Part shown: positions 17,357-26,401 of the stretch, piece by piece
How the letters are laid out: each line of letters begins with the position of its first letter
Position numbering within the stretch: position 1 is the stretch's first letter
Assembly: GCA_963746155.1 (NCBI GenBank)
Contig: CAVVAB010000001.1
Span: 411,679-475,678, forward strand
Length of the DNA: 64,000 bases
Direction of reading: 5' to 3'
Origin: AC-32 sp963746155
Lineage (GTDB): Bacteria > Actinomycetota > Thermoleophilia > Gaiellales > Gaiellaceae
The notes under the pieces: generated by a model
Databases searched by the model: none
The model's input: the letters and a program-made list of their open reading frames with translations, nothing else
What the model was told of the DNA's origin: nothing
Translations under genes and position numbers: made by a program

Positions 17357-18841
17357 GCGCGGACGCGCTGCGATTTGCCTCGCTGCTCGAGGAGCTTCCG
17401 GTCGAGCGGACGAGCCTGCTCGACAACCTCGGGCGCATCCGCCGCGAGGTCGGCCCGGTCGACGCCCGAGCTCTCGGACGCGCTCGCCGACCACATGAAC
17501 ATCCGCCGCGGCGAGGTCGACGAGGTCGTCTCGTTCTACTCGTTCCTGAAGGTCCCGGCCGACGCGGTGCGCGTCTGCATCGGGCCGGTCTGCGACTGCC
17601 TCGGCGCGCAGGATCTCCTCGCGCGCGAGCGGGAGCACTCCGACGGCGTCGTGGTCGAGGTCGAGTGCCTCGGCCACTGCGACCTCGCGCCCGTGCTCAC
17701 GCGCGGCGACGTCGTCGAGCCCGAGGTCGAGCACCGCGCGAACGGCTTCCTGCTCGAGCCGGACGAGCTGCGGCGGCCGCCGGAGCTCGCTCCCGAGAAG
17801 CTGCTCGCCGCGCTCGAGGAGTCGGGCCTGACCGGGATGGGCGGCGCCGGCTTCCCGACCTGGCGCAAGTGGGACGCGGTGCTCCGCGAGCCGGGGCCGC
17901 GCGTCGTGATCGTGAACGCCGACGAGGGCGAGCCCGGGACGATCAAGGACCGCTACGTGATGGAGCTCCGCCCGCAGCTCCTGCTCGAAGGGCTCGAGCT
18001 GGCGATGCGCTTCTGCGAGACGGACGAGGCGTACATCTACCTGCGCGAGGAGTACGCGACCTCGCGCGCGCGCCTGGCCGAGGCGATCGAGGCGCGCGGG
18101 CTGCCGGTGCGGATCGTCGTCGGCGCGGGCTCGTACGTCTGCGGCGAGGAGACGGCGATGCTCGAGTCGATGGAGGGCAGGCGCGGGATGCCGCGGCTGC
18201 GCCCGCCGTTCCCGGCGCAGTCCGGCTACCTCGGCCGCCCGACGCTGATCAACAACGTCGAGACCCTGGCCCACGTCGCCCGGATCGCGCGCGGCGAGTG
18301 GACGCCGTCGCGGCTCTGGTCGGTCTCCGGAACCGTGCGCGAGCCCGGCTGCTACGAGGCGGCGCTCGACGTCACCGCGCGGCAGCTGATCGACGACCAC
18401 GCGGGCGGGGCGACGCAGGACATCGGCGCGATCGTGCCCGGCGGCGCGGCGAGCGGGATCCTGCCGCCGGCCGCGCTCGACGTGCCGCTCACCCGAGACG
18501 CGCTCGCCGAGTGGGGAGCGTCTCCCGGCTCGGCCGGGCTCCAGGTGTTCCCGGCCACCTACTCGCCGCTCAAGCTGCTGGCCGAGACGATGCGCTTCTT
18601 CGCCGAGGAGTCGTGCCAGAAGTGCACGCCGTGCCGCATCGGCACGCGCGCGATCCACCACGTGCTCGAGGAGCTCGCCGCGGGCGAGGCGGCGATGCCG
18701 CGCGAGCAGGTCGAGGAGTGGCTCGACGCGATGGTCTCGACCTCGATCTGCGGCCTCGGCCAGGCGGCGCCGGTCCCGGTTCGCAGCGCGTTCCGCCACT
18801 GGCCAGGGCTGTTCCTCGATCTGGAGACGCCTGTACGGTGA
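17353..18841 (+). CDS. NAD-dependent formate dehydrogenase, fused NuoE-NuoF-like subunit, frameshifted
   Basis: About 495 residues combining two usual subunits. Residues 1 to about 135 are NuoE/FdsG-like: IRRGEVDEVVSFYSF, then 2Fe-2S cysteines in CIGPVCDCLG and VECLGHCDLAP. The rest is NuoF/FdsB-like: NADH site GMGGAGFPTWRKWDAV, FMN site VNADEGEPGTIKDRY, SYVCGEETAMLESMEG and the 4Fe-4S site ESCQKCTPCRIGT with a late ICGLGQ. It moves electrons from the formate-oxidizing subunit to NAD+. A one-base indel near 17468 breaks the NuoE part. Stop and the next start overlap (GTGA at 18838). Confidence 0.88.
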
Positions 18842-21537
18842 ACGCCGTGGTCGACTTCACGCTCGACGGCAAGCGCGCCAGCGCCCCCGAGGGTGAGCTG
18901 CTCGTCCACGCGGCCGCGCGGCACGGGGTCTTCATCCCGACGCTCTGCCACGACGACAAGCTCGAGCCGTACGGCGGCTGCCGGATGTGCGTGGTCGGCG
19001 TCGAGGGCGCGCCGAGGCCGATGCCCGCCTGCGCCACCCGCGTCACCGAGGGGATGGTCGTCTCCACGAACTCGGACGTCCCGCAGTTCCGCAAGACGCT
19101 GACGGAGATGCTCCTCGCGGAGCACCTGAACGCGAGCCCGGGCGGCCGGCCGAACGAGCTCCAGGATCTCGCAGGAGAGCTCGACGCCGAGGCGCCGTTC
19201 GTCCTCCCGGACGCGAAGCGCGAGGGCTACGAGGACCGCAACCGCCTGATGGGCTACGACCCGGACGCCTGCATCCTCTGCAACCGCTGCGTGCGCTACA
19301 CGCAGGAGGTGATGCAGTGCTCGGCGCTCACGCTCGAGGGCCGCGGCCCGACCGCGCGCATCGTGCCGACGCACGGCCACTCCTGGCTCGACACCGAGTG
19401 CGAGCTCTGCGGCGGCTGCCTCTCGACGTGCCCGACCGGCGCGATCTACGAGAAGTTCCTCGAGGGCGAGCCGGCGGGTCACGAGGCGGGCCTCGACAAG
19501 GTCAAGACGACGTGCACGTTCTGCGGCGTCGGCTGCCAGATCGACATCAACGTCGACCCCGAGACGAAGCGGATCGTCAAGATCACCTCCGACCCGAGCT
19601 ACGTCTCGAACGAGGGCAACCTCTGCGTCAAGGGTCGCTTCGCCTTCAACTTCGTCCACCATCCGGACCGTCTGACAGAGCCGCTCATCCGCGGCGAGGA
19701 CGGCGAGCTGCACCCGGCGACCTGGGAGCAGGCGCTGAAGGCTGCGGCCGAGGGCCTGAAGGAGGTGAAGGAGCGGCACGGCCCGCAGACAGTCGGCATC
19801 CTCGCCTCGGCGAGGCTGACGATGGAGGAGAACTTCCTCCTGCAGAAGCTCGCCCGCACGGCGCTCGGCACGCACTCGGTTCACTCCTGCGAGGCCACCT
19901 GACACGCGCCGACTCTTTACGGCCTGGTCAGGTCGTTAGGCAGAGGAGCAACTACCAACTCGATCCCGGAGATCGAGCGCGCGCGCTTCCTGCTCGTGAT
20001 CGGGTCGAACACGACCGAGGCGCACCCGGTGCTGGCGCTGCGGATGAAGAAGGCGGTGCGCGACGGCGCGACCCTGGTCGTCGCCGACCCGCGCAAGATC
20101 TGGCTGACGAAGATCGCGAAGCGGCATCTGCAGCTGCGGCCCGGAAGCGACGTCTGGCTGCTGAACGCGATCATGCACGTGATCCTCGAGGAGGGCCTGC
20201 AGAACGAGGACTACATCCGCGAGCACACCGAGGACTTCGACGCGGTCGCCGAGGTCGTCTCCCGCTACACGCCCGAGGAGGCCGAGCGGATGACCGGCGT
20301 GCCCGCCGAGGCGATCCGCGCGACCGCCCGCGAGTACGCGACCGAGCGGCACGCGGCGATCTTCTACACGCTCGGGATCACCGAGCACGCGTCCGCGATC
20401 GACAACATCTGGTCGCTCTCGAACCTCGTGCTGATGACCGGCCACCTCGGCTACGAGTCGACCGGGCTGAACGCGCTGCGCGGGCAGAACAACGTCCAGG
20501 GGCTGAACGACGCGGGCGCGAACCCGTCCTACTTCCCCGGCTACCAGGCGGTCGACGACGAGATGCGACAGAAGTTCTCGGAGGCCTGGGGCGTCGAGAT
20601 GCCCGAGACGCCCGGCTACCGCCTCGACCAGATGATGTCCGGCCTCCACGACGACCGGATCAAGGCGCTCTACCTCGTCGGCGAGAACCCGGCGCAGACC
20701 GAGCCGAACGCCCACCACGTCGAGGAGGGCCTCGACAGGCTCGAGTTCCTCGTCTCGCAGGACCTGTTCCTGAACGACACCAGCCGCGAGCACGCGAACG
20801 TCGTGTTCCCCGCCTCCAGCTTCGCCGAGAAGGACGGCACGTTCACGAACACCGAGCGGCGGGTGAACCGCGTGCGCCGCGCGGTGCCGTGCCCCGGACA
20901 GGCGCGCGAGGACTGGCGGATCGTGATCGACCTCGCACGCGAGCTCGGCGCGGACTGGCCGGAGTACGAGTCGGCCGAGGACGTCTGGAACGAGTTCGCC
21001 GACCTCTCGCCGAACTGGAACGGGATCCGCTACGACCGGATCGAGGAGGTCGGGCTGCAGTGGCCGTGCCTCGACCGCGACGACCCGGGCTCGATGTACC
21101 TCCATTCGCCGAGCCCCGCGCGGCCGAACGGCAAGGGCAAGTTCTTCCCGGTCGAGTACCACCCGCCGATCGAGCCGACCGACTCCGAGTACCCGTTCGT
21201 GCTCTCGACCGGGCGCACGCTCTACCACTACAACTCGGGGACGATGACCATGCGCGAGGAGGGGGTCGTCCAGAAGCAGGAGGACCCGTTCGTCGAGATG
21301 AGCCCCGAGGACGCGGCGGCGCTCGGCGTCGCCGACGGCGACTGGGTGCGCCTGGTCTCGCGCCGCGGAGACCTCGAGGCGCGCGCGGCGATCGGCGACC
21401 GCGTCTACCCGGGGCTGGTCTGGATGGCGCTCCACTTCGCGCAGGCGAAGGTCAACTGGCTCACGCACGACGTGGGCGACCCGCTGATCGGCACGCCCGA
21501 GTACAAGGTCTGCGCGGTGCGGATCGAGCGGGTGTGA
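18838..21537 (+). CDS. fdhF: Formate dehydrogenase alpha subunit, selenocysteine-containing (in-frame TGA)
   Basis: 899 residues if TGA at 19900-19902 is read as selenocysteine (Sec355). N-terminal NuoG-like 2Fe-2S (Cys37, Cys48, Cys51, Cys65), two 4Fe-4S sites (ACILCNRCVRYTQEVMQC and CELCGGCLSTCPTG), then the molybdopterin domain with its own 4Fe-4S site (CTFCGVGCQ...NLCVKGRF). Around the TGA the frame reads HSCEAT-U-HAPTLYGLVRSLG, then TTNSIPEIERARFLLVIGSN, which is exactly where FdhF enzymes carry Sec or Cys; the reading frame is the same on both sides. A SECIS-like hairpin follows the TGA. With the NuoEF-like partner this is an NAD+-linked Mo/W formate dehydrogenase. No sel genes are in the window. 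Confidence 0.9.
19913..19943 (+). promoter_or_regulatory. Bacterial SECIS-like hairpin after the Sec TGA
   Basis: Bases 19919-19925 (ACGGCCT) pair with 19930-19936 (AGGTCGT), seven pairs including one G-U, closing a GGTC loop at 19926-19929; 19915-19917 and 19938-19940 extend the stem past a U-U mismatch. E. coli fdhF SECIS also shows GGUC in its apical loop. The loop begins 26 bases after the T of TGA, somewhat farther than the 21 in E. coli. The local codons (CTT, TTA, AGA, ACT) are rare in the neighbouring sequence, as expected if RNA structure is selected. Confidence 0.8.
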
Positions 21538-22278
21538 CCGATTCGCTGGAACCGGAGGTCGTCGAGCCGCTCCTGACAGGGCGGTTCGGGCGGCCGTACC
21601 TCTACGAGGAGCGCTGCGAGTCGACCCAGGCTCTGGTCGACCGCTCCGGGCCCGAGGGCGCGGTGGCCGTGAGCCGACGAGCAGACCGGCGGCCGCGGGC
21701 GGCTCGGCCGGACGTGGGAGGCGCCGCCCGGAAGCTCGATCCTCTGCTCGATCCTGCTGCGGCCCCCGCCCGGCCCGGAGATCGCGCAGCTGTCGCTGAT
21801 CGGAGGCCTCGCAGTAGCCGAAGCCGTCGAGGAGACGCTCGAGCTGGCGACGCAGATCAAGTGGCCGAACGACGTGATGCTCAACCGGCGCAAGGTCGCG
21901 GGCGTGCTCGCCGAGGGCCGCGACGGCGTGATCGTGCTCGGCATGGGCATCAACGTGAACCAGAGGCTCGAGGAGCTGCCGGATGCGCGCGTGGCTCCGG
22001 GGTCGCTGCGCACCGCCGACGGCGTCGTCCGCGAGCGCGCGCCGCTCCTCGCGCTCCTGCTCGCGCGGCTCGAGCGCGAGTACGACCTCTGGCGCGAGGG
22101 CGGGATCGACGCGGTCTTCGACCGCCTCGGCGCGCGCGACTTCCTGCGCGGGCGGGCGGTCTCGGTGGACGGCATCTCCGGGAACGCGGTCGGGATCACC
22201 CGCTCGGGCGAGCTCGCGATCGACGTCGACGGCGAGCGCCGCCTCGTCGAGGCGGGCGAGGTGACGTACGAACGCTAG
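21534..22278 (+). CDS. birA: Biotin-[acetyl-CoA-carboxylase] ligase, frameshifted
   Basis: About 247 residues from GTG 21534, overlapping the fdhF stop. An inserted C near 21674 breaks the frame; corrected, it reads EQTGGRGRLGRTWEAPPGSS, the biotinyl-AMP loop. Then come QIKWPNDVMLNRRKVAG, with the conserved Lys-Trp-Pro-Asn-Asp, VLGMGINVNQ, and a C-terminal SH3-like domain (GRAVSVDGISGNAVG). There is no N-terminal DNA-binding domain, so it is a monofunctional ligase that attaches biotin to carboxyl carrier proteins. It is not obviously linked to formate metabolism. It converges on pepE with a 4-bp overlap. Confidence 0.88.
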
Positions 22279-22961
22279 AGAAGGCGCCGTTCGATGGGCT
22301 CTTCGCCATCGGGCGTGACGCGGTAGGCGCTGGCCGTCGGGCGAGCTGTGACGACCTCGGCCAGCTCGGTGCCGTCGTAGCGCAGGGCAACCGTGTCGTC
22401 GGCCGCGACTCCGGGTGGAAAGCCCTCGGCCACGAGTTGCGTGTAGACCGGGCGCCGCTGGCCCTCCCCGTCGTAGTGTGGGCACGCGCTGCCGGGAAGG
22501 AAGCCGAGGCCGTCGCGCATCCCCTCGAGCTGCGGGCCGAACGAGTCGGTCACCCCTGCCTCGTACCAGCAGATCATCCCCGCGCTCCAGCCTGCGAGCA
22601 CGATGCCCGCCTCCCAGGCCTCGCGCAGAATCCTGTCGAAGCCGTGCGCGCGCCAGATCGCGAGCGCGTTGGCCGTGTTCCCGCCCGAGATGAAGATCAG
22701 GTCCTGGTCGAGCGTGAACTCGCGGAGGCCGGACGGCGGCCACGGATGGAAGAGCAGGTGCGAGACGTCCGCCTGCCCGGAGAGCTGCGTGTAGGCCATG
22801 AGCGTCGCCTCGGCGCTGTCGCCGGTCGCGGTCGGTACGAAGAGCACCCGTGGCCGCTCGCGGCCAGCCGCGCCGAGGAAGTAGCTCTGGAGCCGCCGGC
22901 GCTCGCCGTCGTCCCAGCTGAGGCCGCCCATGGCGACGATGGTTCGTCCGGTGTCAGACAC
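22275..22961 (-). CDS. pepE: Peptidase E (S51 family)-like protein
   Basis: 228 residues. The nucleophile Ser is in VLAGWSAGMICWYEAG, with the preceding FISGGNTANALAIW and the ACPHYDGEGQRRP loop. S51 peptidases cleave N-terminal Asp dipeptides or (cyanophycinase) beta-Asp-Arg. The RVLFVPTATGDS start and the general layout fit the PepE branch in actinobacteria. Single cytoplasmic protein. Divergent from the LysE gene with about 100 bp between them. Confidence 0.8.
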   Translation of the reverse strand: MSDTGRTIVAMGGLSWDDGERRRLQSYFLGAAGRERPRVLFVPTATGDSAEATLMAYTQLSGQADVSHLLFHPWPPSGLREFTLDQDLIFISGGNTANALAIWRAHGFDRILREAWEAGIVLAGWSAGMICWYEAGVTDSFGPQLEGMRDGLGFLPGSACPHYDGEGQRRPVYTQLVAEGFPPGVAADDTVALRYDGTELAEVVTARPTASAYRVTPDGEEPIERRLL

Positions 22962-23062
22962 GCGAACGAAAGTGTGCCTCGCTCTCCACGATCCCGCTGC
23001 CGGTAAGGCTTCGGGCCGTTTCCGCGGTGCCAGACCCCGACACAGATGTGTAACGTCGGCGC

Positions 23063-23701
23063 ATGATCGATCCCTCGCGACTCGCCGTGTTCGTCGGCGC
23101 CGCGCTGCTGCTTCTCGTCGTCCCGGGCCCGGCCGTGCTCTACGTCGTGACCCAGAGCGTCTCGCACGGGCGGCGGGCCGGGATCGTCGCCGTCGCGGGG
23201 ATCACGACGGGGACGCTCGTCCACATCCTGGCCGCGACGATCGGCCTCTCCGCGCTGCTCGCCTCGTCGGCGCTCGCGTTCGACGCGGTCAAGTACCTGG
23301 GCGCCGCGTACCTGATCGTGATCGGGATCCGCCGCCTGCTCGGCCTCGAGCCGGAGCTGGAGCCGCAGGCCCGGCCCTCGCGCGATCTCGGCCGCCTCTA
23401 CCGCCAGGGAATCGTCGTCAACACGCTGAACCCGAAGACGGCGCTCTTCTTCCTCGCCTTCCTGCCGCAGTTCGTCGACCCCGACGCAGGTGCGGCCTGG
23501 GCGCAGATCCTCGTGCTCGGCCTGCTCTTCGCGACGCTCGGGTTCCTGAGCGACAGCATGTGGGCGCTCGTCTCGGGCACGCTCGGCGAGCGGCTCCGGC
23601 TCAGCCCAGCCTTCCCGCGCGTGCAGCGCTACGTGTCGGGCTCCGTGTTCGTCGGCCTCGGCGCGGTCGCCGCGCTGACGGGCCGGGCCGAGCGCTCCTA
23701 G
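23063..23701 (+). CDS. LysE/RhtB family amino acid exporter
   Basis: 212 residues with about six membrane segments. LysE features: start LAVFVGAALLLLVVPGPAVLYV with the conserved PGP, VAGITTGTLVHILAATIGLS, YLGAAYLIVIGIRRL and the mid-protein GIVVNTLNPKTALFFLAFLP. It should export an amino acid or similar metabolite by proton exchange; the substrate is not predictable. It stops 14 bp before the TPP riboswitch of the next operon, so transcription could read through into it. Confidence 0.85.
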   Translation: MIDPSRLAVFVGAALLLLVVPGPAVLYVVTQSVSHGRRAGIVAVAGITTGTLVHILAATIGLSALLASSALAFDAVKYLGAAYLIVIGIRRLLGLEPELEPQARPSRDLGRLYRQGIVVNTLNPKTALFFLAFLPQFVDPDAGAAWAQILVLGLLFATLGFLSDSMWALVSGTLGERLRLSPAFPRVQRYVSGSVFVGLGAVAALTGRAERS

Positions 23702-23714
23702 CCTCGCTACGATG

Positions 23715-23792
23715 CCGCCTCCGGGGTGCCGCGCGCGCGGCTGAGATCACACCCGACGAACCTGATCCGGGTAATTCCGGCGGAGGGAGGCG
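23715..23792 (+). promoter_or_regulatory. TPP riboswitch (THI element)
   Basis: The conserved THI core is present in order: GGGGTGCC, GGCTGAGATCA, ACCCG, GAACCTGATCCGGGTAA and CGGAGGGA. Stem P1 forms between GCCTCC (23717-23722) and GGAGGC (23786-23791), which is also the Shine-Dalgarno region of the permease gene at 23793. Ligand binding should therefore block translation initiation directly. Confidence 0.92.
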
Positions 23793-25163
23793 ATGGACGA
23801 CCGGACACCGAGCTGGGGCATCGAGCCGGTGCCCGAGCGCCTGCGCGTGCTCGGGTTCGTCGACCTCTTCCTGCTCTGGAGCAGCCTCTCGGTAAGCCTG
23901 CTCGTGATCGTCGCGGGGGCCGTGCTCGTCGACGGCGACTTCGGGCTCGGCCTCTCGCTCCAGTCGGCGCTCGTCGCGATCGTCGCGGCCGCCCTCGTCG
24001 GGAACCTGCTGCTCGGGATCGCGGGCGCGATCGGCGCCGATGCGCGCGTGCCGGGGATGGTCGTCCTCCGCGCGCCGCTCGGGCAGCGCGGCTCGTACCT
24101 GCCGACCTTCCTCAACGTCGTCCAGAACCTCGGCTGGTCGATCTTCGAGCTGCTGATCATCGCGACGGCGGCGGCCGCGCTCTCCGACCGGGTGCTCGGC
24201 TTCCACGCGCGCTGGCTCTGGACGCTGCTCTTCGGCGGGATCTCGGTAGTGCTCGCGCTGCTCGGACCGATCGGGTTCGTGCGCCGCTACGTCCGCAAGT
24301 TCGCGATCTGGGTCGTGCTCGCCTCGCTCCTCTACCTGACCTGGTGGGTGCTCGACCGCTCGAGCCTGAGCGAGTTCTGGCACGGCCACGGCCACGGCGG
24401 CTCGGCGTGGGCCGGGTTCGACCTCGTCCTCGCGAGCATCATCTCGTGGACGCCGCTCGCCGCCGACTACACGCGCTTCGGCCGCAACCGGCGCAGCGCG
24501 TTCTGGGGAACCGGCCTCGGCTACTTCGTCCCGACGATCTGGATGTTCGGGCTCGGCGCGCTGCTGCTGCTCTCGCGGAACATCAGCGACGCGGCCGCGA
24601 TCCCCGCGGCCGTGGCGACGGGCGGCGTCCTGAGCGTGATCGCCCTCCTCGCGCTGACGGTCGACGAGACCGACGAGGCGTTCGCGGACATCTACTCGAC
24701 GGCGGTCTCGATCCAGAACGTCTTCCCGCGCCTCCCGCAGCGGCTCCTGATCGCAGTCGTCGCCGCGACGGCGACCGCGGGCGCGCTGGTGCTCGACCTC
24801 CAGAACTACCAGACGTTTCTGTTCCTGCTCGGCTCGTTCTTCGTGCCGCTGCTCGGCGTCCTGATCGCGGACTGGCTGCTCGCCGGGCTGCACTACGACC
24901 GGCGCGCGATCTTCGAGGGCCCGCCGGTTCGGGTCGCCCAGATCGTGGCGTGGCTCGCCGGGTTCGCCGTCTACCAGTGGCTCCTCCCGCAGGGGCCGAG
25001 CTGGTGGCTCGACCTGATCCACCACACGAAGGGGCCGGTCGACTTCAGCGCCTCGCTCCCGAGCTTCGCGACCGCGTTCCTCCTGGCCCTGCTCGCGGGG
25101 TCGATAGTCTCGGCGCGTGCCGGGGATCGCCGTAGTCGGGAACCTCTCGCGCGATCTCGTTGA
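23793..25163 (+). CDS. NCS1-family permease under TPP control (probable thiamine-precursor transporter)
   Basis: 456 residues, about 12 membrane segments. NCS1 nucleobase:cation symporter features: FVDLFLLWSSLSVSLLVIVA, VPGMVVLRAPLGQRGSYLP, NVVQNLGWSIFELLIIA and LVLASIISWTPLAADYTRFG. With the riboswitch in front it most likely imports the pyrimidine moiety of thiamine (hydroxymethylpyrimidine or a degradation product), like CytX. That specificity comes from the regulation, not from residues. The 3' end overlaps the PfkB kinase gene by 47 bp. Confidence 0.88.
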   Translation: MDDRTPSWGIEPVPERLRVLGFVDLFLLWSSLSVSLLVIVAGAVLVDGDFGLGLSLQSALVAIVAAALVGNLLLGIAGAIGADARVPGMVVLRAPLGQRGSYLPTFLNVVQNLGWSIFELLIIATAAAALSDRVLGFHARWLWTLLFGGISVVLALLGPIGFVRRYVRKFAIWVVLASLLYLTWWVLDRSSLSEFWHGHGHGGSAWAGFDLVLASIISWTPLAADYTRFGRNRRSAFWGTGLGYFVPTIWMFGLGALLLLSRNISDAAAIPAAVATGGVLSVIALLALTVDETDEAFADIYSTAVSIQNVFPRLPQRLLIAVVAATATAGALVLDLQNYQTFLFLLGSFFVPLLGVLIADWLLAGLHYDRRAIFEGPPVRVAQIVAWLAGFAVYQWLLPQGPSWWLDLIHHTKGPVDFSASLPSFATAFLLALLAGSIVSARAGDRRSREPLARSR

Positions 25164-25915
25164 CGGACAGCCGCCCCGGCCGGGCGGCCCTCCGTACTGG
25201 GCGGCGCGCGCGCTGAGAGCCCTGGGCGCGCGGGCGCTCGTGGTTGCGAAGTGCGCCGACGACGACCGGAAGCTGTTCTCCTCCGCGCTCGTCGCGCTCG
25301 GCCTCCCCGTGCTCTGGCGGCCGGGCGAATCGACCGCGACGTACTCGTTCCACTACGAGGGCGACCACCGCGTGATGAAGGTGCTGGAGATCGGCGACCC
25401 GTGGACCGCCGAGGACGTGCAGGGCCTCGCCGGCGCGCGCTGGGTGCACGCGGGCGCGCTCGCGCGGTCGGACTTCCCCGCCGAGACGATGGCCGAGCTC
25501 GCGCGCGGCCGGCGCGTCTCGCTGGACGGACAGGGGCTCGTCCGCCCGGCGCGCACCGGCCCGCTCGAGCTCGACGCCGACTTCGACCCGGAGGTCCTGC
25601 GGCACGTCACGATCCTCAAGCTCGCCGAGGAGGAGGCGGAGGCGCTGCTCGGCGGCGAGCCGACCGAGGAGGCGCTGCGCGAGCTCGGCGTTCCCGAGGT
25701 GCTCGTCACGTTCGGCTCGCTCGGGTCGCTGGTGCTCGCGAACGGGCAGGCTCGAGCGCGTGGAGGCGCGGGCGATCGAGGGCGACCCGACCGGAGCGGG
25801 CGACGCGTTCTCGGCCGCCTACCTCGTCTCGCGTCGTCCGGGCACGCGCCGCGTCGCCGCCGCCCGCCAGGCCAGCGCGCTCGTCGCCGGGATGCTGAGC
25901 GGGCGGCTCCGGTGA
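25117..25915 (+). CDS. PfkB-family kinase in the TPP-regulated operon, frameshifted
   Basis: About 265 residues from GTG 25117 (VPGIAVVGNLSRDLVDGQPP). Ribokinase-fold signs: RPGGPPYWAARALRALGA and the C-terminal GDPTGAGDAFSAAYLVSR, with the catalytic Asp in GAGDAF. An indel near 25748 separates the two parts. The N-terminal substrate lid is short. PfkB kinases act on sugars, nucleosides or, in the ThiD/ThiM-like fold, thiamine precursors. Sitting directly after a TPP-riboswitch transporter, a thiamine-salvage role is reasonable but unproven. Confidence 0.75.
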
Positions 25916-26302
25916 GAGCGCTCGTCCGGACGGCCGACGCTGTCTACGAGGTCGAGCTCGAGGACGAGGTCGTGCTCGGGCCCGTGGACGTCGAGGTGGA
26001 GCCGGACGACCCTCGCGCTCCCGCTGCCACGGGTCGTCGCCGCGGCGGCGAACGGGTCGACCGTGATCGCGGTCGTCGACCGGCGCCCGCCGCTCGCGAT
26101 CTCGAACGACGCGGGCCAGACGTGGCGCGAGGCAGGCGGCGGCCTTCCTCCCGGGTTTGCGATCGCGATCGCGGACGACGATCCCGACTACGTGCTCTAC
26201 GCGGCCCGCAACCGCCTCTACCTGTCCACCGACGGCGGTGTCTTCTGGCGTTCGCTCGCCCCCGAGCTGCCCGCGATCGAGGCGGTCGCGCTCGAGCCGT
26301 AG
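25912..26302 (+). CDS. Small Asp-box (BNR-like) repeat protein, frameshifted
   Basis: About 130 residues from GTG 25912 (GTGA overlap with the kinase). One indel near 26010. The second half holds two Asp-box motifs, ISNDAGQTWREAG and LSTDGGVFWRSL, as in sialidase-type or YCF48-type beta-propeller blades, here too few for a full propeller. The function is unknown. Its coupling to a TPP-regulated permease and kinase is unusual. Confidence 0.6.
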
Positions 26303-26314
26303 CGTCGCGCGAAT

Positions 26315-26339
26315 CCCAAGTAACAGTCTGTTACTTGGG
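26315..26339. repeat. Palindrome, copy 1 (CCCAAGTAACAG-T-CTGTTACTTGGG)
   Basis: Two perfect 12-base arms around a central T between convergent genes. Copy 2, with the same AGTAACAGTCTGTTACT core, lies at 26383-26401. Could be a bidirectional terminator pair or a dispersed repeat. Confidence 0.7.
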
Positions 26340-26382
26340 GTCGAGGGGCTCCTGGCTCGCGGGACTTCCAGCGGCCGAGGCC

Positions 26383-26401
26383 TAGTAACAGTCTGTTACT
26401 A
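26383..26401. repeat. Palindrome, copy 2 (TAGTAACAG-T-CTGTTACTA)
   Basis: Nine-base arms around the same central T. Its right end contains the TAG stop of the PhzF gene (minus strand, 26401-26399). The core is identical to copy 1, 43 bp between the copies. Confidence 0.7.

Noticed and set aside
18838..19902. fdhF as a pseudogene or two separate genes split by TGA
   Set aside because: Frame and conserved motifs are continuous across the TGA and a SECIS-like hairpin follows, so selenocysteine is the simpler reading.
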